From: an uncultured Bacilli bacterium
Lineage (GTDB): Bacteria; Bacillota_I; Bacilli_A; RFN20; CAG-826
Direction: 5' to 3'
Assembly: GCA_944363565.1 (NCBI GenBank)
Contig: CALVUI010000002.1
Location: 142,408-206,407, forward strand
Length of the DNA: 64,000 bases
The position numbers and the translations under genes are program-made. The notes under the pieces are model-generated. The model was not told the origin of the DNA. It saw only the letters and a program-made list of their open reading frames with translations, and ran no database searches. Every line of letters starts with the position of its first letter. Position 1 is the first letter of the stretch. Below are positions 12,737 through 19,925 of the stretch, piece by piece.

Positions 12737-13245
12737 AATTCATCAAGTCATTCGGGCTCGGGCTTCTCTACATGCTCCTTTCGCCCTTTTTGCTTTTGAT
12801 TCTTTTGGCCTTCGCCCTCTATGGGATCTTCAACTTCTTCCTCGTCCTCGGCCAGGGCCTCGTCCGTTTCTTCAAGGGTCAGCCCTTCTTCCCGCCTTTC
12901 GAGGAAGATGAAAAGGCCGAGAGGATGCTCAACCGCGGCCTCGAGGAAAAAGCGGAAACCGCCCCGGTGGCCGGTACAAGCGCCGGGACCACCAACGTCT
13001 ACGTCCAACAAAACATCTACCAAGGAACCGCTCCGACGAATAGCCAGGTCCCACCTTTGCCTTCGGCCCGGATCCCCGACATCCCCGGGGTCGACCCCAA
13101 GGTCATCGAGGACGTGTCAAGCAAGATTCCCCCCTTGCCCCAAGAGGCCCAATACCAACAAATCGAAGATGCCAAGCCCCTGCTTTCCGAGAACAATGAA
13201 GAGGAGGCCATCGACCTAAGGGAGGACGCCAGCGATGGACAATAA
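12730..13245 (+). CDS. Membrane protein with a long hydrophilic Pro/Gln-rich tail
   Basis: The chosen start is the ATG at 12730, preceded by AGGGGA and overlapping the upstream stop by 7 bases; it gives 171 residues. Residues 5-50 are hydrophobic (two adjacent membrane passes). The remainder is polar, with a segment TNVYVQQNIYQGTAP and Pro-rich stretches, and probably extends into the cytoplasm. It is not recognised as a known family. It overlaps the next gene by 11 bases. Confidence 0.6.
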   Translation: MLKFIKSFGLGLLYMLLSPFLLLILLAFALYGIFNFFLVLGQGLVRFFKGQPFFPPFEEDEKAERMLNRGLEEKAETAPVAGTSAGTTNVYVQQNIYQGTAPTNSQVPPLPSARIPDIPGVDPKVIEDVSSKIPPLPQEAQYQQIEDAKPLLSENNEEEAIDLREDASDGQ

Positions 13246-13912
13246 CGACCGGAAGCTACTCATCGCCCTCCTTGTCATCTTCGTCGTCCTTTTCGTCGTC
13301 CTCGGCCTCATCGGAATGGCGGTCCGCAAGCTCATGGAAATCCAAGGCAACCGCCTCGATCGCGAAATGGGGAAACCGGCCCGGGCCGGGGTCGTCTACG
13401 ATGCCGCCTCCTTCAAGAAGTTGGCGGGCGAGAAGAACAGAAGGATCTATTTCAAGGAATCGCTCATCCCCTTCGGCTTGGCCTTCCTGGGTCTCTTGGT
13501 CTTCCTCATCGGCAACGCCATCACGAAGGAATGGGATGCCAATCTACTAGGGAGATTCGGGACCTTGTTCTACCGCTTCGACTGGAACAATCCCGACAAC
13601 TTCCACGAGTTCTTCGGAATCAACATCATCTGTCGTTTCCCGCCTTTGGTGGAGGACGCCCATGGGGGCCTCCCCTATGTCGATCCCTCCTATTGGCTGG
13701 CCTATACGGTGGTCCCGATTTGGGGCATCGCCCTCGTCTATTACCTGGTCGTCTCCCTCGGTTTCCTTTCCCGTCTACTGAGGATGAACAAAAGGGCCTC
13801 GACCATCTACGACCACAAGCTCGAGGACTTCAATTACTACGATGCCTTTGCCTTGAAGGGCAATCCCGCAAAGAAAAAGGAAGCCGATGAGGCTTCCCCT
13901 TCAAAGGAATAA
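13235..13912 (+). CDS. Membrane protein, unknown function
   Basis: A 225-residue protein with hydrophobic segments at about 8-30, 75-98 and 155-180, Lys-rich loops and a charged C-terminus. It is coupled to the preceding tail-bearing membrane gene. Its last 12 bases overlap the end of the small convergent gene at 13901-14071. No family assigned. Confidence 0.65.
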   Translation: MDNNDRKLLIALLVIFVVLFVVLGLIGMAVRKLMEIQGNRLDREMGKPARAGVVYDAASFKKLAGEKNRRIYFKESLIPFGLAFLGLLVFLIGNAITKEWDANLLGRFGTLFYRFDWNNPDNFHEFFGINIICRFPPLVEDAHGGLPYVDPSYWLAYTVVPIWGIALVYYLVVSLGFLSRLLRMNKRASTIYDHKLEDFNYYDAFALKGNPAKKKEADEASPSKE

Positions 13913-14071
13913 TTCGACGATCTCCCAGACGATCAGGGCGGCGATAACCACGCAGAGCCCGACTATCAGGAAGAATATCCGCTTTCTGGAAAGCTTTTCT
14001 TCCGCCAGTTTCTTCGGGCTTTTGGCCTCCTGGGCCTCGTCCTGGATCAGGGGGTTTCTTTCGTCCGCCAT
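13901..14071 (-). CDS. Small single-pass membrane protein (56 residues) after asnS
   Basis: The reverse strand reads a 56-residue protein starting MADERNPLIQDEAQEA and ending in a hydrophobic segment (IFFLIVGLCVVIAALIVWEIVELFL), with a Lys/Arg-rich stretch between. The ATG overlaps the asnS stop as TGATG, which suggests translational coupling. The codon pattern is that of the neighbours. One C-terminal membrane helix is predicted with the N-terminus inside. Function unknown. Confidence 0.65.
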   Translation of the reverse strand: MADERNPLIQDEAQEAKSPKKLAEEKLSRKRIFFLIVGLCVVIAALIVWEIVELFL

Positions 14072-15444
14072 CAGTACTTGAGGTTCCCGTAGTTCCGCGG
14101 ATAGGGTTCGGTATCGCGGATGTTGCCCACGCCGGTGATGTAGGAAAGGAAGCGGTCAAAGCCGAGGCCGAAACCGCTGTGGGGGCAGCCCCCGTAACGC
14201 CTGAGGTCGAGGTACCATGATAAGCCTTCGATATTCCCGGCCTTTTCCATCTTGGCCTTGAGGACTTCGTAGATGTCTTCCCTTTGGGAACCGCCGACGA
14301 TCTCCCCTTCTTCCGGGACCAAGAGGTCGCAGGCCGCCACCGTCTTGCCGTCGGGGTTTTCCTTCATGTAGAAGGCCTTGATCTCCTTGGGGTAGTCGAT
14401 GAGGAAGACCGGTCCCCCGACCACGACTTCGGTAAGATAGCGTTCGTGCTCGCTTTGGAGGTCCATCCCCCATTCGATCTTCGAGTAGTCGAAGTGGCGT
14501 CCTTCCTTCACGGCCTTTTCCAAAATGACGATGGCCTCACTATAGGTCATGACCTTGAACTCGCTATGGAGGACCTTGTGGAGTTTCTCCTTGAGGCCCT
14601 TGGCCACAAACTTGTCGAAGAAATCCATCTCATCGGGGCAATGCTCCTCGACGTAGGCGATGCAGTGCTTGACCAGGGCTTCGATGATGGCCATGTCACC
14701 ACTAAGGTCACAGAAGGCCATCTCCGGTTCGATCATCCAGAATTCGGAGGCGTGGCGCGGGGTATTGCTCCTCTCAGCCCTGAAAGTGGGACCGAAGGTA
14801 TAGACGTTGCGGTAGGCTAGGGCAAAAGGCTCGACGTGGAGTTGGCCCGAGACGGTCAAGGACGCCGGGACCCCATAGAAATCGGTATATGGGTTCTTCG
14901 ACCTGGTGACGACCTCAAAGGACTGTCCGGCCCCTTCGGCATCGTTGGTGGTGATCTCCGGGGTATGGACGTAGACGAAGCCTCTCTCGAAGAAGAAGGA
15001 ATGGATGGCATAGGCCAAGACCGAACGGACCCGGTAGAGGGCGTTGAAGGTATTGGTCCGGGGACGGAGATGGGCGATTTCCCTTAAGAACTCGAAACTA
15101 TGGCGTTTCTTCTGGAGGGGATAATCGTCGGCGACATCGCCGATCAGTTCGAAGCCCGTGACCTTCAGTTCGAACGGTTGAGGGGCATTGGGAGTGACGA
15201 CCAGTTTCCCAGTCAGGGAGACAGCCGCCCCGGTCCGGGCTTTCTTCATCTCCTCATAGAGGGGGTTATCCCCGCCATAGACGGCTTGGAGGTTGAGGAA
15301 AGAAGTCCCGTCGTTGAGGGAGAGGAAGCCGATCTTCCCGGAATCGCGGTTGGTTTTGACCCAACCCTCGACTTTGATATCCCCTTCGGCGAGCGTTCCC
15401 TCGTGGAGGGAGGCAAAAAGGTCTTTGATCAAGGTTGCTTGCAT
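14071..15444 (-). CDS. asnS: Asparaginyl-tRNA synthetase
   Basis: A 457-residue class IIb synthetase. It has an N-terminal OB-fold anticodon-binding domain (residues 15-110) and a catalytic core with motif 2 in the FRAERSNTPRHASEFWMIEPE region and motif 3 in GCPHSGFGLGFDRFLSYITG near the C-terminus. The asparagine rather than aspartate identity is judged from overall similarity. It charges tRNA-Asn. A TATAAT box 7 bases before the ATG indicates a leaderless transcript separate from tsaD, which ends 21 bases upstream. There is no T-box leader. Confidence 0.95.
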   Translation of the reverse strand: MQATLIKDLFASLHEGTLAEGDIKVEGWVKTNRDSGKIGFLSLNDGTSFLNLQAVYGGDNPLYEEMKKARTGAAVSLTGKLVVTPNAPQPFELKVTGFELIGDVADDYPLQKKRHSFEFLREIAHLRPRTNTFNALYRVRSVLAYAIHSFFFERGFVYVHTPEITTNDAEGAGQSFEVVTRSKNPYTDFYGVPASLTVSGQLHVEPFALAYRNVYTFGPTFRAERSNTPRHASEFWMIEPEMAFCDLSGDMAIIEALVKHCIAYVEEHCPDEMDFFDKFVAKGLKEKLHKVLHSEFKVMTYSEAIVILEKAVKEGRHFDYSKIEWGMDLQSEHERYLTEVVVGGPVFLIDYPKEIKAFYMKENPDGKTVAACDLLVPEEGEIVGGSQREDIYEVLKAKMEKAGNIEGLSWYLDLRRYGGCPHSGFGLGFDRFLSYITGVGNIRDTEPYPRNYGNLKY

Positions 15445-15451
15445 GGTTGGA

Positions 15452-15457
15452 ATTATA
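15452..15457 (-). promoter_or_regulatory. -10 element of leaderless asnS transcript
   Basis: TATAAT on the reverse strand, 7 bases before the asnS ATG. Confidence 0.6.
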
Positions 15458-15465
15458 GCAGTCTC

Positions 15466-16482
15466 CTAGGAAAGTTTCCGATAGTCTTCGATCTTCCAAT
15501 TGGGATCGGGCGAGATATCGAGGGGGGCGAAGAAATTCATGTCGTAGAGATGGGAGGCGACCTTGGCGATCATGGCCGCGTTGTCGGTCGTGCACCAAAG
15601 GGGCGGAAGCAAGACCTCGATCCCCGAATTCAAAAGCCTTCTTTCCATTTCCTGACGGAGATAGGAGTTGGCGCTGACGCCACCCGAAAGGACGATCTCC
15701 TTGACGCCTTTGTCCCCAGCCGCCTTCAAGGCATGGCCGACGATCATCTCGATGGCCCGGTCCTGGAAGCTCCGGCACATGTCGGGAACCCGGATCTCCT
15801 CGCCCCGGCTTTTCAAAGTATGGACGAGGTTGATGACCGCGGTCTTGAGACCCGAATAGGAGAAGTCATAGGTCCCTTCCTTACGCAGAGGCAAGGGAAG
15901 GTCATAGGTCGGCTTTCCGATCTTGGCGTTTTGGTCGATCGGTAGGCCGCCCGGATAAGGAAGGCCCAGTACCCTCGCCACCTTGTCGTAGCACTCCCCG
16001 ACCGCATCGTCGCGGGTCTGGCCGATGACTTCGAATTCCATGTGGCGCGGCATGTAGACCAGTTCGGTATTGCCACCCGAAACGACGACCGCCAGAAGGG
16101 GGAACTTCAATTCCCCGATGTACTCGTTGGCGTAGATATGGCCCGCCAAATGGTGGACGGCGATGAGGGGCTTGTCGTAAAGAAGAGCCAGGGTCTTAGC
16201 GGCCTGGAGGCCGACGTGGAGGCAGCCCACAAGACCCGGACCCCGGGTCACTGCGAAGGCATCGAAGTCCTTGAGATCCATTTTGGATTTTTTCAAAGCT
16301 TCCTGAAGGCAGACCCCGATGTTTTCGACGTGGAGCCGCGAGGCGATCTCCGGCATCACGCCCCCGTATTTCCGGTGGACGTCGATCTGGGAAGAAATGA
16401 CGTTGGCCAAAAGTTCGTCGCCCTTCAAGACGGCGACCGCGGTTTCGTCACAGCTGCTTTCGATTGCGAGAATGTTGCTCAT
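15466..16482 (-). CDS. tsaD: tRNA N6-threonylcarbamoyladenosine transferase TsaD
   Basis: A 338-residue ASKHA-fold protein. It opens with AIESSCDETAVAVL and carries the metal-binding HHLAGH motif near residue 111. With TsaB and TsaE, encoded just upstream, it transfers the threonylcarbamoyl group to A37 of ANN-reading tRNAs. Its ATG overlaps the rimI stop by 4 bases. Confidence 0.96.
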   Translation of the reverse strand: MSNILAIESSCDETAVAVLKGDELLANVISSQIDVHRKYGGVMPEIASRLHVENIGVCLQEALKKSKMDLKDFDAFAVTRGPGLVGCLHVGLQAAKTLALLYDKPLIAVHHLAGHIYANEYIGELKFPLLAVVVSGGNTELVYMPRHMEFEVIGQTRDDAVGECYDKVARVLGLPYPGGLPIDQNAKIGKPTYDLPLPLRKEGTYDFSYSGLKTAVINLVHTLKSRGEEIRVPDMCRSFQDRAIEMIVGHALKAAGDKGVKEIVLSGGVSANSYLRQEMERRLLNSGIEVLLPPLWCTTDNAAMIAKVASHLYDMNFFAPLDISPDPNWKIEDYRKLS

Positions 16483-16925
16483 AAACCCTTCACCATGTAG
16501 AGGGCGTCCTTCTTCCCTCCGTAATATCCTTTCTTTCTGGTCGCTAGGACATAGCCCCGGCTTTCGTATAAGGCGATGGCGGCCTTGTTCCCCTCTTCGA
16601 CTTCGAGGGTCGAGGTCGAGACCCGTTCCGGATAGTCCTTGAAACTCTTCTCCATTTCGTCGAGGAGGGCTTTCGCGTAGCCTTTGCGCCTACTCTCTGG
16701 CTTGACCCCGAGGCGGTAGATGGTCGAGGAGTCGAAGGTCACCGCATATTGGAGGTAAGCTTGAATGCCTTCCTCGTCATCGAGCCGCAAAAAGACCGCA
16801 AAAGGGTTGTCCTTCAATTCTTTTTTCAAATATCCGGCATCCCAAGGGGCTTCGGGGAAGCAGGCGGCTTCCACCTCCGCAACCTCCTCCATGTCCTTTT
16901 CTTTGCACCTAGAGATGCGGTACAT
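16479..16925 (-). CDS. rimI: Ribosomal-protein-alanine N-acetyltransferase-like GNAT
   Basis: A 148-residue GNAT acetyltransferase. The acetyl-CoA loop RRKGYAKALLDEM lies near residue 85 and LEVEEGNKAAIALYESRGY near residue 115, both typical of RimI. It sits between tsaB and tsaD, the usual place in Firmicutes, and overlaps both. Confidence 0.9.
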   Translation of the reverse strand: MYRISRCKEKDMEEVAEVEAACFPEAPWDAGYLKKELKDNPFAVFLRLDDEEGIQAYLQYAVTFDSSTIYRLGVKPESRRKGYAKALLDEMEKSFKDYPERVSTSTLEVEEGNKAAIALYESRGYVLATRKKGYYGGKKDALYMVKGL

Positions 16926-17577
16926 CGTAGGTCTCCTTGAGGTAGCTGGGCTTCGCGGACAAGGGATCGGTCAGATAGATCTTCTTCACCCCGTCTATGA
17001 GGTTATGAAAAACGCCATCTTCGGGATTCTCGAGGCCCAGATATCCGACTTCCCCACCGACCCGGTAACCGGGGTGGTCCTTGAGGATCTTCAGGGCTTC
17101 CGCGTTTTCCATCGCCTGGTCGGGAAGGAGGCAATTGTCCCCTTGATAGACGGCTACGTAACTCCTCGAGTTCCGTGCATCCATGAAGACCATCGTCGGT
17201 ACTTCTCCTTTCTTGAGGAGATAAAGGGAAGAAACACAGTAGAGGGGACACTTCAGGGCCAGGGCCACCGTCTTGGCGACCGTCAGACCGACCCGGACCC
17301 CGGTGTAGGAACCAGGACCCTTGCCGACCACGACATAGGCTATGTCGAGAGGGGCAAAGCCGCCTTCTTCAAGGAGGGCCTTGATGGAGGGAACCAAGAG
17401 TTCGCTTTGCTTTTTGAGGACGTCTTTCTCTTCGACGTAATGCAGAATCCCATCCTTATAAAGACCGACCGCCAGGTTCTTCGAAGAAGTGTCGAGCAAG
17501 AGGCCAAGCCCCTCCTTCAGACACGGATCGCTAGAGGCCGGGAAATACCCGACTTCCTTTCTTTTGACTTCGATCAT
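16909..17577 (-). CDS. tsaB: t6A biosynthesis protein TsaB
   Basis: A 222-residue ASKHA-fold protein with LLLDTSSKNLAVGLY near residue 28 and the conserved GKGPGSYTGVRVGLTVAK motif near residue 88. It is the partner that dimerises with TsaD for t6A synthesis. The first 25 residues are an extension relative to typical starts, so the ATG at 17577, which overlaps the tsaE stop, is only probable. Confidence 0.94.
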   Translation of the reverse strand: MIEVKRKEVGYFPASSDPCLKEGLGLLLDTSSKNLAVGLYKDGILHYVEEKDVLKKQSELLVPSIKALLEEGGFAPLDIAYVVVGKGPGSYTGVRVGLTVAKTVALALKCPLYCVSSLYLLKKGEVPTMVFMDARNSRSYVAVYQGDNCLLPDQAMENAEALKILKDHPGYRVGGEVGYLGLENPEDGVFHNLIDGVKKIYLTDPLSAKPSYLKETYDVPHL

Positions 17578-18053
17578 AGGAAAGCCTCCAATTTCTTCAA
17601 AACTTCGACGTACTTCTCGCCCTTGGCCGCCAAGGTGAACTCCCTGGTGTTTTCGCCAGTCGGTTCGATGGAAATCTCGAGATGGTTATCGGGGATATAG
17701 GAAGCGATGAACTCCGGCCACTCGATGGCCGAGACCCCGTCCCCGAAGAGATAGTCCTCGAGGCCGATGTCGGCGGACCCTTGGTTCAGGCGGTAGGCAT
17801 CGATGTGGTAGAAGGGCAGCCTCCCTTCCTCGTAGACCTTGAGGATGTTGAAGGTCGGGGAGGTGATGGCTTCCTCGATCCCAAGGCCCTTGGCTAGGCC
17901 TCCGCAAAAGAGGGTCTTGCCGGCCCCGAGATCCCCGTTTAGGAGGACGATGGCACCCGGGAACAAAAGGTGGCCGAGCTTCTCTCCGAGCGCCAAGGTC
18001 TCCTGAGGCCCCTTGGAGAGGCATTTGATTTCAAAAAAGGAACTGTTACTCAT
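17574..18053 (-). CDS. tsaE: t6A biosynthesis ATPase TsaE
   Basis: A 159-residue P-loop protein with the Walker A GDLGAGKT near residue 38, then SPTFNILKVYEEG and HIDAYRL, all hallmarks of TsaE. It hydrolyses ATP to reset the TsaB-TsaD complex. An upstream start at 18071 is possible, but TATACT lies 8 bases before the ATG at 18053 and inside that extension, so 18053 is chosen. It heads the tsaE-tsaB-rimI-tsaD operon. Confidence 0.94.
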   Translation of the reverse strand: MSNSSFFEIKCLSKGPQETLALGEKLGHLLFPGAIVLLNGDLGAGKTLFCGGLAKGLGIEEAITSPTFNILKVYEEGRLPFYHIDAYRLNQGSADIGLEDYLFGDGVSAIEWPEFIASYIPDNHLEISIEPTGENTREFTLAAKGEKYVEVLKKLEAFL

Positions 18054-18061
18054 TCTTGCCA

Positions 18062-18083
18062 AGTATACCACTAGTGGTATAAA
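18062..18083. promoter_or_regulatory. Symmetric divergent leaderless promoters with 18-bp palindrome
   Basis: TATACCACTAGTGGTATA (18064-18081) is perfectly palindromic. Its two ends form the -10 elements of both divergent genes: TATACT leftward (18062-18067) and TATAAA rightward (18078-18083). Each lies exactly 8 bases from its ATG (18053 and 18092). Confidence 0.6.
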
Positions 18084-18091
18084 AATCTTCC

Positions 18092-18967
18092 ATGCGTGAA
18101 TTCATCATCGTCGGTGGGGGACCGATCGGACTATATATGGCCGGGGTTTTGGAAAGCCATGGAAGGGACTACCTCCTTTTGGAAGCCAATAGGAGCGGAG
18201 GCCAGATCCACCTCTACCCCGAAAAGCTGGTGACCGACGTCCCGGCCTTTGGTTCCCTAAAGGCCAAGGAAATCCTCAGAAAACTCCTAAAGGACATCGA
18301 TTCTGCAAGGATAATCGAGGGCTGCACCGTTAATTCCATCAGGAAAAACACCGTCGAAACTTCCCTCGGGACCTATGGGGCCAAGACCATCATCATCACT
18401 ACCGGACGGGGCCATTATGAGCCCCGGAAGCTGGGACTTGAGGGCGAAGAAAAAGCCTCCAACATCCTCTATGCCCTCCTGAGGCCCGAAGAGCTTAGGG
18501 GAAAGAAGGTCCTCATCTTCGGAGGCGGTGATTCCGCCCTCGACTGGGCCAAGGAGCTAAGCGATATTTCCGAGGTTCACCTGATCCACCGGAGAAGGGA
18601 ATTCCGGGGCAATCCCAAAACCATCGAGGGGGCAAGGGTCAACCTCCATCTCCCCTATATTCCCTATGAACTCGAGGTTAAGGGTTCTTTGGTCAAGGCG
18701 GTCATCATCGAAAATGTCGAGACCAAGGAACATCTGTCTTTGCCTTGCGACGTCGTCTTGGTCAACTTCGGGGCCGTTCCGAAAATCGAAACCTTCGGCC
18801 TTCCCTCCAGGGAGGACCATCTCGGTTTCTCGGTCGATGATCATTTCAAAGTCGAGGAAGGGATCTACGCCTGCGGCGACTGCGTGCAGGTCGAGGGCTA
18901 CGCCAAAAGGATGGCGCCCGGCTTTAAGGAAGCAGACGCTATTTTGCAGGAGGTACTTTCGGCTTGA
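18092..18967 (+). CDS. Flavin reductase of the thioredoxin-reductase fold (ferredoxin-NADP reductase-like)
   Basis: A 291-residue two-dinucleotide-domain flavoprotein. The FAD motif IIVGGGPIGLYMAG is at the N-terminus, the NAD(P)H motif VLIFGGGDSALDWAKEL lies near residue 138, and GIYACGDCVQVEGYAKRMAPGFKEAD is the C-terminal FAD motif. It lacks the redox CxxC of true thioredoxin reductases between the domains, which points to the YumC-type ferredoxin/flavodoxin-NADP+ reductases, though it is somewhat shorter. Its electron partner is not encoded nearby. Confidence 0.85.
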   Translation: MREFIIVGGGPIGLYMAGVLESHGRDYLLLEANRSGGQIHLYPEKLVTDVPAFGSLKAKEILRKLLKDIDSARIIEGCTVNSIRKNTVETSLGTYGAKTIIITTGRGHYEPRKLGLEGEEKASNILYALLRPEELRGKKVLIFGGGDSALDWAKELSDISEVHLIHRRREFRGNPKTIEGARVNLHLPYIPYELEVKGSLVKAVIIENVETKEHLSLPCDVVLVNFGAVPKIETFGLPSREDHLGFSVDDHFKVEEGIYACGDCVQVEGYAKRMAPGFKEADAILQEVLSA

Positions 18968-19514
18968 TCACGGGCTTGGTTTCCCGTTCGAATTTCGAAA
19001 ATAGGCGCAAAACCTCCTTCTCGTCAAAGGGAAAGGCCCTTTTCTCGAGAAGCTTCTCGGTCTTCCGGAAGCTACGCTTGATGGCCCGCATCAGGTCCTC
19101 GTCATAGCCATAGCTCTTGGCGTTTTGGGCATATTCCTCGACGTCGAGGACCTTCTCCTTCCCATCGGGTAGGAGCTTGAGGTCGAGGTCATAGTCGATG
19201 TACTTGATGATGCCTTTGTCCAAGATGGCCGGGGAGGCTATGTTGGCGTAGAAGCAGATCCCCGATTCCTTGAACATCGAGATGACATTCATCCATTCGT
19301 GCTTGAAGAGATAGAAGACCGCGTGTTCCTTGGTGATCCATTCCCGCCCGTCGGCTTCCCTAACCAAAGAGGCCCGACTGGCCAAGGCCCAGTATTCGGG
19401 GGTTTCCTCGACCACATAGGCCGGAGACCAAAGACGGTGGATTTCCCCATCGTGTTTGTAGGCCATGACGGTCAGCCATTTTTTCAAAAAATACGGTTTG
19501 GGAGCGTTCTGCAC
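18939..19514 (-). CDS. NTDP-family nucleoside tri-/diphosphate phosphatase (DUF402)
   Basis: The chosen start is a GTG at 19514 giving 191 residues, close to the ~180-residue Gram-positive Ntdp proteins. Signature segments are FYLFKHEWMNVISMFKESGICFYANIASP and IKYIDYDLDLKLLPDG. Family members hydrolyse nucleoside tri- and diphosphates. A longer ATG reading (from 19571) exists, but TATAAT lies 7 bases before the GTG and inside that extension, so a leaderless GTG start is more likely. It overlaps the convergent flavin reductase gene by 29 bases. Confidence 0.85.
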   Translation of the reverse strand: MQNAPKPYFLKKWLTVMAYKHDGEIHRLWSPAYVVEETPEYWALASRASLVREADGREWITKEHAVFYLFKHEWMNVISMFKESGICFYANIASPAILDKGIIKYIDYDLDLKLLPDGKEKVLDVEEYAQNAKSYGYDEDLMRAIKRSFRKTEKLLEKRAFPFDEKEVLRLFSKFERETKPVIKPKVPPAK

Positions 19515-19521
19515 GTTAGGG

Positions 19522-19527
19522 ATTATA
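19522..19527 (-). promoter_or_regulatory. -10 element of leaderless Ntdp transcript
   Basis: TATAAT on the reverse strand, 7 bases before the GTG at 19514. It lies inside the longer reading frame and so argues against the upstream ATG. Confidence 0.55.
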
Positions 19528-19654
19528 TCCGTTGGGGGGCGTTTACAAAATCTCTTTGTCATATAGGCCATGGCCTCCTTGGCGATAAGGATAGAGGCGA
19601 TGAAGGCTCTTTGACCGAGGAATTAAAAACAGTGGGAATCACCGCTTGATATAA

Positions 19655-19678
19655 AAAGAGGATGGGCTCGGCCCACCC
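19655..19678 (-). terminator. Terminator after decayed lipoprotein-like gene
   Basis: Reverse strand GGGTGGGC-CGA-GCCCATCC (one G-U pair) followed by TCTTTTTAT. Confidence 0.7.
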
Positions 19679-19679
19679 T

Positions 19680-19827
19680 CAGGTAACCGGACCGATTGTT
19701 GGTCCCGATCACGGTGTAGTAGCCGTTCTCGCTGAACGCCTCGGTGTAGTTCTTGGTGAAGGTAATGTCTTCATCGAGGATCTCGATGACCCAGGGATCC
19801 GCTCAGTAGTAGCTTTTTCCTATTCAT
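19680..19827 (-). pseudogene. Remnant of a small secreted/lipoprotein-like gene
   Basis: The reverse strand has a good Shine-Dalgarno (AGGAG) and ATG at 19827 opening MNRKKLLLS, like a signal peptide. That frame closes after 18 codons. In the next frame a protein-like stretch follows (DPWVIEILDEDITFTKNYT and ENGYYTVIGTNNRSGYL) up to the terminator. This looks like the two ends of a gene joined by an internal deletion or frameshift. It fills most of the otherwise empty 19.57-19.93 kb gap. Confidence 0.45.
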
Positions 19828-19913
19828 GGTTATCTCCTAAACGCCACTTTCAAGACCCCCCGTTTTTTCAAGGCCCAGATGGCTAGGGCATTCACCCTCC
19901 TTCCCTTCCTTCC

Positions 19914-19919
19914 TATAAT
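19914..19919 (+). promoter_or_regulatory. -10 element of leaderless GH31 transcript
   Basis: TATAAT, 6 bases, then the ATG at 19926. A weak -35 TTCACC lies 17 bp upstream. Confidence 0.6.
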
Positions 19920-19925
19920 CAAGCC

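Noticed and set aside
18053..18071. Six-codon-longer tsaE start
   Set aside because: It would cover the tsaE -10 element; the shorter start matches family length.
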